64,000 bases of DNA from Zychaea mexicana (taxonomy: Eukaryota; Mucoromycota; Mucoromycetes; Mucorales; Lichtheimiaceae), in the NCBI RefSeq assembly GCF_025766255.1, contig NW_026516728.1:186001-250000 (forward strand), read 5' to 3'. Numbering within the stretch: position 1 is the stretch's first letter; the number at the start of each line of letters is the position of its first letter. The position numbers and the translations under genes are program-made. This document shows, one piece after another, positions 48,200 to 59,963 of this stretch. The notes beneath the pieces are model-generated. The model was not told the origin of the DNA. It was given only the letters and a program-made list of their open reading frames with translations, and searched no databases.

Positions 48200-49533
48200 C
48201 ATATAGTAAAGGATTATATGTATCTCTCTTTTTGTTCATATGACCTGTATATTTTTTCTACCTCTTCCCATCCAAGCAACAACAACACAGCAATTCGCAT
48301 TCTGGTCGGCTGTCCCACTGAGCTTATTCCTGCTAATAAATTCCGCTTGTACATCATCAGCAAATAAACATTACACAAATGTTGTTTGTTATCTCTTTAA
48401 ATTTTACCGAGTCGTGCGTGCTCCCACTTATTCTACAGGATTCCACCACGAAAAACATGTCTGGCAGGCAATTTTTTTAGCGTGATTGTCTTGCAGCCAA
48501 TCGACTAAAGAAGTCCCGGAAGCACTAAAATAAATGTAAATGTATTTTTTACTACAATTATCTTCATCGTCACTAGTGGTCAGCAATGATGAGCCTTTAA
48601 AAATCACCAGCATTGTTATTGTTGCCATCCATCTCAAAGTCAGCCAACTGTTATAATATACTCTTCCGGTGATTGCTGTGATAAAGTTTGCTTTCAGCAA
48701 AATTTATAATGCGCATAATGATTTCACTTTGAAAACAACGTGGGATCGTCGCGGTTCCGAACTTTACGTAGCAGCTGTACTATATGAAAAATAAACAACT
48801 ATGGAAGACGATGCGCTTTGTATGTGGCGCCCATAGAAAGAAGAAAAAAACAATTAAAGAAAGGCAAACAGAAGAGAAAATGGTCATCCACCATAATGAA
48901 GTATCGGTTACCTATCAATTGTTGAATTAGCAAAAATAAACCCTGTCAAATCCTCAGTGCTATAATTTAAATACATTTGAACCACAGCGACTTTCCATTG
49001 ACACGGAATACAAACGCGGTAGTGATTTCAGGATGCGCATAGTATTGGATAATACACGCTCCACTATCGATAAGATCGAAAACCAAAATTTTTTTCCCGA
49101 TATGACACTCCTGAATACCAGAGACGGAAACTGATAGTAGACAAATCGGGAAGTTGTCTATCATAGTAGCAAAGACATATTTTCTTTAAGCTTTTTGATC
49201 TCGCTTCTACTCTGTTCAAAGTATAACAGCAGGGTTTCGCATAGTATTGCTACATGGCTACGTTTCATCAGAAACACACCGCTGCTCCTCATCCAAACTT
49301 CGTTAAAAATAAAACGATAATGTTAAGGGGTTTAAAGGGTTTCATTGGTTGTTTTGTACGTAATCGCTAGGCCAATCAGCAGAGCGATAGATATCGATGA
49401 CTCCGCTCTACGCAATACAAATCTCTGTTTTTTTTTGCTTATCAGTGATCGGGCTTAAACGTACGGCACGCACACCATTTATAGAGAACTTGCGTGAACT
49501 TTTGGATTGTCGCCATACCAAATATATTTGAAG

Positions 49534-49541
49534 TATATAAA
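49534..49541 (+). promoter_or_regulatory. TATA box of the trehalose-phosphatase gene
   Basis: TATATAAA, 63 nt upstream of the ATG at 49597. Typical of stress-inducible fungal genes (inference). Confidence 0.55.
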
Positions 49542-49596
49542 GTCCACGGAACAATCAGCTCTTTTTTTGATAACAAACAAAAAAGAAAAGAAAAAG

Positions 49597-52219
49597 ATGC
49601 CTTCAATACTCCACGCCATCTCGACGCCAAACGGTGAGCAGTTGTCATTCCAACCTACCATCGAATTACCGCCTTCGCCACCTCACTCGCCACCCAAACA
49701 CCATTTTGTACATCCTGGACTACTATCATTGCCAACAACACAGCAACGTGTAAATCCAACAATGTGGCTGCCTGCCTGGCACGCTGTGCATGATGCCATG
49801 ACAACGTGGAAAGAACATGACCATGATATAATTCATATTGACGATGCATCGACTCCTGCTTTTATCACCAACAGTAAGTGCAGTAATACGCTCTTTTGCT
49901 AAGAACAAGCAATGAGAGCAGGATCTTACTAATGTAATTTGTCTGTTGTACTAGTCCTGGACCCTTGGTTTCAATACAACTCTTTGCCACGACAACAAAA
50001 AGTAAATGAGAACGAATGGAACGAATTTGTCGAGTTTAACGAAAAGTATGCAGATCTGATCGTGAATAGATATCGATCTCATCATGATATCAGTAAGTAG
50101 TAGTAGTATAGTAGCAGTATTCTTCCCGGAAAACGAGATCAACAAGCCCTCTTCATTCTGATCATCAAAAGTACTTATTTGACTTGCATAATTAGTTTGG
50201 GTGCATGACTATCATTTAATACTGTTGCCAAGTATGCTACGCCGAAAACTTCCGCAAGCTACTATCGGCTTTACTATCTATGCTTGTTGCCCAAACTTGG
50301 ATAAACTTGAAGGTACGTTGTAACGTAATTAGAGTAGAGCCGCGGTCCTATTTTACTCCGCGGTTTCTCTTTTTTCTTTGCATCGCCCCTAATTGCGTAA
50401 GAATTCTTTTTTAGGATACGGACGAGCCCTGCAACGTAGCATGTCTGCTGCCGATCTCATTGGAGTTCAGGTACGTAGCGACTGTTTTATCACCGACTCG
50501 CTTATATAAGAATGCGCTTTGTTAACTTCTCTTTTTTTTTTCTTACTTTTCCTTCAATCCCTTCACACACACATACACGACAACAATAGTCCGAGCTTGA
50601 TATGCCTGTACTTTCTGCTGCTTCGGCTACTGCGGCTGCCACTCCAATCACCACCACCAGCACAGCTACCACGTTACTAACACCTACCGTACACTTGAAA
50701 ACGCCCTCATTCGCAGCACAAGAACGTTCACGCGATATTCGGCGATTATTCAAGGGCAAGCGCATCGTCTTATGTCAAGACACTGAACCTGCTGGTGTTC
50801 TAAAAACGGTGGCTGCTATGGAACACTATCTCTCGACGCACAACAAAGAAAACACCATCTTCATCCACATCTGCACCCGCGCCAGCATTCCACGACCCCT
50901 CGACTCCATCCCTGACCTCGTCCGCCAAATTAACCAGCTCTACGGCACGCCAGAATCTGTGCCTATCCATTTCTATCATCAGGACATGGACACCGACGAA
51001 TACGACGCGTTGTTACTGGCTGCCGATGCAGCGCTAATTATGGGCATGCATCCACACGCTTCAATTGCTGCACAAACATACATTGCCAGACAACAGCAGT
51101 CCCTCAGTAATACGACGCCATCATTGATCGTTTCCCACGGATCTCCTCTACAGGGCCAACATATCACAGCAGATCAATCCAGTCCCAGTGCCTTGGCAGC
51201 GGCATTGGAAAGTGCACTCGATAGCGATAAGCAACAGCCACAACAACAACATGCAGTATCAAAGCAACAAAAACCCAAATTCCTTGAAACCTTGTCAAAG
51301 AAGCGACAGCAACAACAGAAATTGACGGCAAAACTGAATCCGACCCAAGTTGGCGAAGCATGTCGCAATGCACGACGGCGCCTGTTTTTGTTCGACTATG
51401 ATGTAAGTTTCTGAGACTCATTTTTAATAATCTCATGAATGAGTGCGGTGATGATAAGGAACACGTATGCTGACGCGATTTCCTTATTTGGTTTAGGGTA
51501 CTCTTTCGCCGATTGTTGCAAACCCTGATGACGCCAAACCTACACGGGCCCTACTGCGGTATTTGCAAGCATTGTGCAATGACCCTCGCAACGTGGTATG
51601 GATTGTTTCGGGCCGTGACCAAGCGACCTTGGATTCCTGGATTAGCAGCACCGTGCATGGCATTGGTCTGAGCGCCGAGCATGGTTCGTTTATGAAGTTA
51701 CCTGGCGAATCATCATGGGTCGACATGTTGGCTCAAGCAGACATGAGCTGGAAATCACGCGCCTTGGCTATCTTTGAATCCTACACAGCACGCACACCGG
51801 GAACGGTTGTGGAACAAAAGAAATCATCGATTACGTGGCATTATCGCAATGCGCATGACGCTGACCTTGCTTTAAAACAATGCGAAGCTTGCTTTGAAGA
51901 ATTACAAAAGATTCCTGGCGGCGGCGTCGATATTATGCGCGGTAAAATGAACCTTGAGGTTCGGTCTTTACTCGTCAACAAGGGTAATGTCGTCCAACGG
52001 ATCCAACAAAGTGTCGGTGCTGACTTTGTTCTATGCGCTGGTGATGATCGTACCGATGAAGACATGTTCCGTGCCCTCGAGGACGAGCCCGCTTATTGTG
52101 TCCTGATAGGTCCTCAAGATAAGGAAACCGATGCCAAATACTGTGCCGAGACAAGTGAACAATTTGTTTCTTGTGTTGGACAGCTTGCCAATGTATCGTC
52201 TACCCATAGTGCATTATAA
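49597..52219 (+). CDS. TPS2: trehalose-6-phosphate phosphatase with degenerate synthase-like domain
   Basis: Six exons (49597-49873, 49955-50092, 50196-50312, 50415-50470, 50590-51402, 51497-52219) give 707 residues. The C-terminal HAD-type phosphatase domain looks active: DYDGT at 465-469 (nucleophile Asp and general acid), SGRD at 505-508, AEHGSF, K629 and GDDRTDEDMF at 649-658. It would convert trehalose-6-phosphate to trehalose in the cytoplasm. The N-terminal half is a reduced GT20 synthase domain: VHDYHLILLPSMLRRKLP (from 141) and ADLIGVQ remain. The sugar-nucleotide residues expected around FPSSE-R-LP and DxLDxxKG are gone. Gln- and Ala/Thr-rich inserts are present. It resembles yeast Tps2, whose N-terminal domain is also non-catalytic, but is shorter (896 in yeast). 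A TATA box precedes it. Confidence 0.93.
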
Positions 52220-52539
52220 ATCTTTCATTCTTTTGATAAGCATACACTTCCACTTATTATATACTCCCTCTGCATACTAAATTAATATTCCCCGACCTAT
52301 CATCACTTGCTATCACTCATCATATCTATTTTGTACAGTTTATTCGTCCATTTTTTATTTTTTCTCAACTTTCGCATCTTATTTCTTGTACCTGATAACC
52401 CGCATACAACACACACACAAAAAGAACAGTTTCAGATCATCTCATGTTAGATGTTATCTACAAATTTTTTATGTAATAAATCCCATGTACACATTAGTCT
52501 CTATACAAAGTGGAAGTTTAATGAATGTTTAGCGAGTAA
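52220..52539. other. short spacer between convergent genes
   Basis: 320 nt, T- and CA-rich, with two 3' ends. Nothing else visible. Confidence 0.5.
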
Positions 52540-54438
52540 TTAAGTCAAGATCTCTACGCCGTCTTCAGTGACGAGCAAGGTGTGTTCAAATTGAGCAGAT
52601 CTTTTGCCGTCTGCAGTGGTTGCCGTCCATTGATCGTCCCTGTGAAAAGTAATCATGGTATTTAGGATAAAACATTCAATATCTAAATGCTTGTTACTTT
52701 TCTAACTTCGATTTAAGCCTACCAGAGCACATCCTTCCATGTTCCTTCATTGATCATTGGCTCTATGGTAAACTTTTGCAGGGAAGAATGTTAGCTAAAT
52801 CAATACAAGCATAAGCAGGAGATTACCGCAGTCTATAAGGAAACTCGATGATTCTACTTACTACATGGCCAGGCTTGCATACACCAATTGCTTTGTTGTT
52901 GGCATAGTGAGGTACGTTTGGAGCACAATGGAACAGCTGATTGATACCGTGACCACAGAAGGTACGAACAACTGAGAGTCCATTTGCGGTAGCATGGGTC
53001 TCAATAATCTTGCCAAAATCACGATATTTCATGCCGGGCTTAACAGCATCAATGGCCTTTTGCAAACATTCGCGAGCCACCTTGACCAGCTTCTGGCCCT
53101 TTTCATCCACATTTCCAACGAGATAACTTTCGTTAAGGTCGCCATGGAATCCACCGAGATAGCAAGTGACATCAATGTTGACAATATCACCGTCTTGGAG
53201 TGGACGCTTGTCAGGAATACCGTGGCAGATAACTTTTTTAATTGATTACATAAAAAGGTGAGTTGTCTATTGAACGTTTACTGGCTTTACTCTTGTTTGT
53301 CAGCATGTAATCTCACCTTCATTAACAGATCTATGTCGAAATAGGACCATGTGGTCAGATAAAAAACAACAGAGTACTGTCCCATCTCTCTCACTAGCCC
53401 TAAATTTATCTTCCTTTCTCGGGTATGGTAATAAATATGGTGCTTACGTGCAGACAGATTTGGGGAAATTGTAGTAGTTCAATGGGGACGGGTATGCGCC
53501 ACGCTCGATAGTAGCTTCATGAACAATGCGGTCTACATATCCAACACAAATATGTTTAGTTTCCCATTCTCCCTTTTGATATACTCGATCTTCAGAAACA
53601 AATTTGCTTCTCTCTCCTACCAATTTCATCAGTGGTAATGCCCGGACGAATGGCTGCTGCACCAATATCCAGCACCTCGCGTGCAATCTTGCATACTTTT
53701 CGCATGCCTTCGATTTCCTTTTCATTCAAGCACTTGATAGTCGAGCTTGCTCGTACGTTTTGTTCAGAGACAGGGATACCTAAATTGATTGTAATAGGGG
53801 TATGTTAAAAGATAGAACCACACTCTCTCTTTATCCAAAGTATTATGTTGAACAATGAAATAATTGGTTACCCGTGACAGCATAATCAGCTAATTGATCG
53901 CATGTAAAAAAAGGTTAATTATCCACAATCATTTACTTCGATACTACTTGTTTTCAGCTCGCCATCTTTGCTTACGCTTAGCAATTTCACCAGGAACCTC
54001 ACGCTTTGGAGAAAGCGGGTATACCGGGCGCAAGGGACCCGTGAACTTGTAGTTGGGGAAAGGGTTGTGTGGTTCACCTAATATACGACATGTATGCGTT
54101 ATGTTTATATCCAGTCAGATAAATTTACCGAGGTAGAAGGGACTCTTACTCTCAATTTTGGCCTTGTGAACAGCCTTATGTGAGCCCTGTTTGGACAGAT
54201 AATTAGGTCAAAAAAATCTGTTAGCTCTAAAACTGCCTAGTAGTTCAGCTATTTCTTTGCATGTGTTCCTGGGTTTTTCCTATTTAGAATAGAGAAACGT
54301 TACCCAGTTCTTCTTGAAGCAATCTTGTGAGCAGAAGAATGAACCTTCAATTTTCAGTTTAATACAGGTGGGACATTGAAGCTTGGCAGGTTGTCCACAG
54401 CCTAGCGATTGACACACTTTGCCTTCCGTTGATGCCAT
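52540..54438 (-). CDS. MAP1: methionine aminopeptidase 1
   Basis: Removes the initiator Met from nascent proteins at the ribosome. Ten exons (54304-54438, 54150-54186, 53976-54077, 53872-53889, 53621-53779, 53448-53532, 53317-53330, 52862-53232, 52723-52772, 52540-52639) give 356 residues, near the ~385 of yeast Map1. The N-terminus is the ribosome-linked C6H2 zinc finger with C9, C14, C22, C25, C36, C40, H48 and H52. The catalytic pita-bread domain shows INIDVT-type Asp ligands in [17 protein letters not shown], then [21 protein letters not shown] and [12 protein letters not shown] (Asp, Asp, His, Glu, Glu ligands). Two exons are tiny, 18 and 14 nt. Each is required to keep family sequence (PDYAVTG, SVNEVICHGI). 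It is divergent from ASCC1. Confidence 0.96.
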
Positions 54439-54617
54439 TTCGTTATGTATAAAAGTTCAGAAAAAGGGTTCAAGAGACACAGAAAGGGTTAAGTAGAGAG
54501 TGGAGTTCAAATAAGTGGCTTGGTGTTCAGCATACGGTCTACAGTCGAGGGAAATTGACGCGGACCTTCGGGCTCCTGCCTGTCTCTCTCTCTCTCTCAT
54601 TTTTGCATAAAAGTAGC
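54439..54617. promoter_or_regulatory. shared divergent promoter of MAP1 and ASCC1
   Basis: 179 nt between start codons on opposite strands. It contains a CT tract at 54582-54598, just before the ASCC1 ATG. No clear TATA box. Confidence 0.5.
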
Positions 54618-56265
54618 ATGGCAAGCAGTAGTAGTAGCAGTCGACAACGCATTGTGAAATCTATGCAAGGCATAAGCCTTGTTAAAGTACAAGGGCGAAC
54701 GTACCGTGTACCCACCTCTTCTCTTGACAATAACCGACAACAGTCGGTTGGCTTGGAAACCAGTAAGCACGTCATGACCATCGCTGTTTTCCACACTGTT
54801 TATGAATATTAAAAACACCCCGTTTCTGTACAGAAAATTTAGATCTGCCTTCTTCAGCAAGCAGCTCGGATGAAGAAGAGGGAGGGACCATATACACCGA
54901 AGAAATTTTGACCATTCACCATCCCGTCCATCCAAAATTTCACGGCATTCTTATCGGCAAAGGTGAACATTTTTTTCTAAGCGCCCGCACGTATATAAAG
55001 TAAATGCAGCCAAAGGGAACTATGTTTACTGAAAATATGCAACAAATTTAAGGTGGCTCGACACTGAAAAAACTGCGCATCGAAACGGGAACACGTATCG
55101 ATATTACCAAGGGCAAAGATTATGCATTAATCAAGGGCACGCAGGAAAAAATTGATAAAGCGACACAAGCGATCGAGCAAGTCATTCAACAAGCCTACGA
55201 CAAGGCCCGACTGACCCATTTCTTGTCGCTACCGGTCACAACTGCCTATACCACACGCAAACTTGAAGAGTTTCATTCTTCGATCTTGTCTTCCACGTTT
55301 AAATGCGATGGCATGGATCCATCCATCCTTGTCTTGCCAGCCAATCTCCACATCACCTTGGGCGTGTTCAAGCTGCTACATCAGACCGAGATTGAACGTG
55401 CGGTCCGGTTCTTGAAAGAAGAGTGTCCCAAAATAGTCCGTGAGGCGATGGCGGATCAAGATCGCGCGCTCAGTGTCCGTTTGCGTAACCTGGCGATTAT
55501 GCAGTCGAATCCAAGTGAGTGCTGCTTTAGTTTTTGAGATTGTGCTGCGCCCAGACGAGTGGAGCGGAACGAATATACTCATCGTTTTCCCGTGTTGTAT
55601 ACACTTAACATTGCAGCACAAGCACATGTCTTGTATATCGAGCCGAATGAAGACAAGGAAGACACACCGTTGAAAAAGCTATGCCGTAAGTAGTAGCAGT
55701 AGCAGTAGCAGTAGTATTTAGTGGAGTGAAGGTCGTTGCTGTTGTCTTATCTGATCCTAGATATGCAAACACATAGACACATATCTCCCATCAACGCGCT
55801 CACTTACGTTCCGCTCCTCTTTACTCACGGTTACTTTTTTTTCTTTTGATGTATATGACACAAACTAGAGACATTGATTGACAAGATGGTCCAAGCGGGT
55901 TTAATGGTGCCTGATGACCGGCCGCTTAAGGCAAGTGTTCCTGGATTCTCTGTCTTGTTCTCTCCCAAAAATTTTTTTTGCGGTTCCCCTAAACCCTGGT
56001 CTGTAATTGGAAATTTGCTACTGACACATCCATCATATACATGTAGACACATGTCACGTTGATCAATACAGCCAACCGATCAACTTCAGATGAAAGTGGC
56101 AGCAACAACAAGCGCCGGCCGTTTGATGCACGACCTATTCTCAAGGAATACCCTCATTTGGATTTAGGTTTGGTGCAGCTTGATAAGTTGCATTTGATGA
56201 AGATGGGACGAAGAGGACCGGGAAAAACATATATTAGCGAAGGGTCGATATCCATTGAACCGTAA
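54618..56265 (+). CDS. ASCC1: ASCC1-like KH / 2H-phosphoesterase protein
   Basis: Activating signal cointegrator 1 complex subunit 1; in animals it works with the ASCC3 helicase in DNA alkylation repair and ribosome quality control. Six exons (54618-54762, 54834-54962, 55053-55514, 55617-55685, 55869-55930, 56047-56265) give 361 residues. A KH domain with GKGG at 90-93 follows an acidic Ser-rich stretch (HHPVHPKFHGILIGKGG, then STLKKLRIETGTRIDI). The C-terminal half is the AKAP7/ligT-like 2H fold with both HxT motifs: H-I-T at 191-193 (NLHITLGVFKL) and H-V-T at 291-293 (THVTLIN). Both motifs are intact. The fifth intron uses a GC donor. The Ser-rich N-terminus is lineage-specific. Confidence 0.92.
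55931..56046 (+). other. GC-AG intron in ASCC1
   Basis: Reading across needs a donor AAG|GCAAGT and acceptor TGTAG|ACA, restoring RPLK-THVTLIN with the second HxT motif. GCAAGT is the expected strong context for the rare GC donor class. Confidence 0.8.
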
Positions 56266-57017
56266 ATTTACGATGCGGGCGGGAAAGGTCAAAGAAGGAA
56301 AGGTGCCACTGGTAGCACAAAACGTAATAATTATGGGTCCTCGATTGCGGAGTAGTGGGAGGGGCGTAAACAATACTTCTGTTGCACAGCACTTGTGTAA
56401 CTCGAAGAAAAAAGTGGAACGGGCCAAATTGTTGGAAACGCAACATGAACCATCATGCTAAGAGCATACTTACACTAATAGTATGTATATAATATATGTA
56501 TATAAAGAAGCGTTATATAATGTGAAATATATGTAGAATATGAGATAATGAAAAGAGAAGAAGAAAGGTATAAAGATACAACATATGCAGAGAGGGAGAG
56601 GAAGAGAGAAGGAGAATAGGTATAGACAAATGGGACGGGATGGGATGATGGTGTTGTTTATGTGGGAGAGGGTGTAAATGGGGTAGAGGGGTTAGTTAGT
56701 GAAGCATAGAAAACAACAAGATCCTTGTTCCAGCAATATATATGATAAGTTCCATAAGGTAGAAGAAAAGAAAAACATGCAAGATGATGTGCCCCAGTAC
56801 AGCCGACAGCGGGCTAGTAGCAGTAGCAGTAGCAGCAGCAGTAATAGTAGTAGTAGTAGTGGTACTGTAGTAGCGGTTAGCAGCTGGTAATGCTATTACT
56901 GATATGGCCGTTATTAGACGGATGAATAAGGCGATAAAAGGAGACAGATATGGATGAATGTAAGTGTACTAGTACCATATAGAAACAAAAGAGACCGTAG
57001 AGGAAGCTCATCTTTCT
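56266..57017. other. spacer between convergent genes
   Basis: 752 nt of A/G-rich sequence with TATATA runs and an AGT/AGC microsatellite near 56816-56860. An open frame at 56255-56461 overlaps the ASCC1 stop and is treated as 3' UTR. No gene recognised. Confidence 0.45.
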
Positions 57018-58566
57018 TCACCCGTCCCTTCTGAATGGATCATGAGCAGCCGCCATATGGGAACCCATGTCTGTCGAAAGATCCAAGGGATGCCCTGAAG
57101 GAATCAGAGCCGCAGCTGCTGCTTGTTGCTGTTGCTGCTGACGAGAATCCATGCCCATATCACCACCACGCACTCGATACATTGTCAAGAGAGACTCCAA
57201 TTCCTGAATCCGTTGCTGATAATCGCCCAGTCGTTCATGTAAAGCGCGGATGTGATCGACACTCTTACGTAAGATGGTGCCCTTGTTGGCCTTGGATGCA
57301 TCTCGATCGGGTAGCAGTGTTGCAAGTTCGGTGATTCGCTCATTTATATTGTCCCTCCGTCGTCGTTCCACTGCGTTGTGTGATTCACGTCGTCGTCGCT
57401 TCTTCTCGAATAACTGCTGCATGCTGGTGTAGATAGATTGGGAGAGGTAGGAAGATACATACATAGCAGCATAGTAGAATAAAATTGTAAATGAGCCTGC
57501 TTCTCACGTGTATTGTCTAAATGGTTTAATATGTGCACACACCATCACAACATCAACCCTTACCTCTTCCTCTGCACCGCCTCCCCCCCAAAAAAAAACA
57601 ATGATCTTCTTCTTCATCACCATCTTCTTTCACCATCCCCCTTCCCCCAAAACTCCCTTCCTATTCAGTATTAAGAACACACATTGGCGGTTCAATTACC
57701 AATCCACACCATTTTCTATCGCTGCTATTTCTCTCTCACAACTAGAACAACCGCACCACACATGGCATCACATCTTATTCCTTTTAGTGCGCTTTTGCAC
57801 CTAGGAGTACGAAAAAGTAAAGGGCCAAAGACACAAACACTCACTTTCTCTGCTGCATTTCTTCATCAAAGCTGCCTGCACTCGTTGGTGACACCATCGA
57901 AGCGTCTGACTGTTTCCCTGTGAATGAATGATCGACAACGGCAGTATTGCCTGTGGCTGCGCCAGACGTTGCCACGGACCATGGATCAGCTGCTGTTGGT
58001 TGTTGCTGCTGATGCTGTCCCTGAGACGAATAATACATGTCTTTCCTCATTGACGGTGATCCTGACGGTGCTTGCTGTGATCGTGAACCTGACGAGGTGG
58101 CTGCAACTGCTGCGGCAGCGGCTGCTGCTGCCGCCGCTGCTGCTGCCGCTGAGGGTTGTTGGTTAAATGTAGGCGTTGGTGTGCTATACGGTGGATGTTG
58201 TAATGCATATTGCTGACGACTCGTGGATGCCGAAGAAGACGATGTATATGGTTTCGGAGAGGCAGGTGCGTTTGTATTCAAAGGCATCATGGATTGCTGC
58301 TGTTGATGCATTTTCTGGTGGTTTGGATGTGGCGGTGAATCAAGTGAAGACGTCGTGAGCGGCGAAGGAAACGCTTTTTGATCATTGCCGATAGCGGCAG
58401 CTGCAGCTGCTACAGCATTTGGGTCGTTTTGCGACTGTGGGTGCGAGTGCTGCTGGTGGTGGTGGTGCTGCTGCTGCTGTTGCTGTTGAGGTTGTTGTTG
58501 CTGCTGCTGCTGCTGCTGTCTCTGCTGGGCATTAAAAGACGGATGCTGAAATTGTACATTGTACAT
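57018..58566 (-). CDS. bHLH transcription factor with poly-Gln/Ala regions
   Basis: Two exons (57845-58566, 57018-57423) give 375 residues. Residues 1-240 are low complexity: poly-Gln, His-rich, Ser/Pro-rich and a 14-residue Ala run, a likely activation domain. The bHLH begins near 249: KRRRRESHNAVERRRRDN, then NINERITELATLLP, a loop DRDASKANK and helix 2 GTILRKSVDHIRALHERL. A short leucine-zipper-like coil follows (QQRIQELESLLTM). Basic-region residues H256, E260 and R264 predict binding of CACGTG E-boxes, as in the USF/MITF/SREBP-like group. The tail is Gln/Ala-rich. A TAG just before the ATG could be an acceptor, so a further 5' exon is possible. The target pathway is unknown. Confidence 0.88.
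57505..57510. promoter_or_regulatory. CACGTG E-box inside the bHLH gene intron
   Basis: Palindromic CACGTG within the only intron (57424-57844) of a gene whose product is predicted to bind that hexamer. Possible autoregulation. One hexamer can also occur by chance. Confidence 0.3.
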
Positions 58567-59963
58567 GTCGATCTAATAAAAGGAGAAAAAGTACGAAGCC
58601 GAAAGCGACGATTTGGAGGACTAGGTAAGGAGCAGTGAAAAGGCGGTAAAAGAGGCCAAGCAATAGAAAGAAGAGAAGAGCGAAAGAAGGAAAGGGAAAA
58701 GAGAGAGGGAGGGAAAAGAAGAAGAAAAAAATATGACGTAGAGATACACACAGACATGGCCTCTCTCTCTCTCTCTCGCTCGCTCGTAGAGAGCATGAGA
58801 ACAGTGGGTTCGACCTTGTGACACCGGGTCACGGGCGTCAAATGGGTGTGTGTGTGTGTGTGTGTGTGTGTGTTGTTGCACGTAGTAGCAGGTCTATGTT
58901 CTGTGTGTGGCTCTGCACCACTCATTTGTTCCTCAACTGCTTCCCATGCGCTCCCTGAAATAGCAAAAAGCAGTGTTTGTGCCCCATTTTGTGTGTTTAT
59001 CCTCTTACTCTTTCTCACTCTGTTCACTCTCGCTGTTGTGCAGAGTACTTGTATCAAGTGGCAGGCAGCAGCAGCTTCAAATGAGAGACATAATGGCACA
59101 TCTTAGCGGTTACGCGCTTGTTGTATTACATATCGCCAGCCTAATAACCTTCCCTCCTCCCAAGGCACTCATACTGATATACTGTTATTGTAGACGGCGG
59201 GCTTTTGCAGGTGCAGGGTCCTGATGCATCAGCAGATATGAAATGAATTGTTATGCATGAAGAGCTGGTGCGTGCAAGTATGAGTAGTGTGCTGGCCCCT
59301 GCTTGCTTCGTTAACAAAAAGCGCTCTCCGGCCCTTGCGCGCATGGAAAGTGCGTAGAAACGCACACTCCCCCATCCCCCAAAAAAAGAAAGAGTCAATA
59401 GTGTGTACTCTGTTTCTATTTAATGCTCGCTAATAAAAGAAAAGAGAGCGTGCTATGCATAGTGCGTGTTCTTTACCTCGCACAGCTCGGGAAAACTAGG
59501 CTCTTTGCAGGGTGATACACAATGTACATATCGGGAGAAAAGTAACCAACCCGCAGTAGTGCGATAGTGGTGTTGCTGGTTCCAGTTTCAATCGCAATAG
59601 TAAACACAATAACATGATGTTTGACTGACGACCTAGCAGTAGTCACCTCGTTAGCAGCCAAGTAGTGTGATGAGGCAAGAATTATGTCTGTATTTAACGT
59701 CGTTATATTATATTATTAGGTTCTTTGTATTTTTGTAATCTATAGGGTACCCAAACTTTTTTTTGCTGTGTTCTACATGACGATAAAAGCAGGAGTTGCT
59801 GCTGATAAATAGCGATGGTGATAGTGATAGTGGTGATGATGGTGTTGTTTGTTGTGATAAAATGAATACAAGGAAAATAGAGGAGGAGGAGGAAGTAGAA
59901 AACTAATGTAAATTGGATGAAGATCTAATGATGCTGCTACCAAGTAATAATTGGTTGAATGAA
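58567..59963. other. intergenic region upstream of the bHLH gene
   Basis: About 1.4 kb. It includes purine-rich and CT tracts and a long GT repeat. It is the presumed bHLH promoter and leader, plus the 3' side of the PAQR gene. The long frame at 58410-59099 on the minus strand is dominated by these repeats and is not accepted. Confidence 0.45.
58846..58873. repeat. GT/CA microsatellite, about 14 units
   Basis: Uninterrupted GT run on the plus strand, about 280 nt upstream of the bHLH ATG. Confidence 0.9.

Larger units (their letters stand above)
46815..49596. other. 2.8-kb intergenic region between divergent genes
   Basis: Separates the F-box gene (minus) from the trehalose gene (plus). Contains GT/CA-rich bits, a perfect X-box at 48186-48199 and the TATA box of the trehalose gene. 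ORFs such as 47521-47838 and 48428-48700 look random. No RNA gene recognised. Confidence 0.45.

Noticed and set aside
56255..56461. 68-codon plus-strand frame after ASCC1
   Set aside because: Overlaps the ASCC1 stop, starts within its last codons and lies in the expected 3' UTR.
58410..59099. 229-codon minus-strand frame overlapping the bHLH 5' end
   Set aside because: Made largely of translated GT, GA and CT repeats. It overlaps the bHLH poly-Gln exon in another frame.
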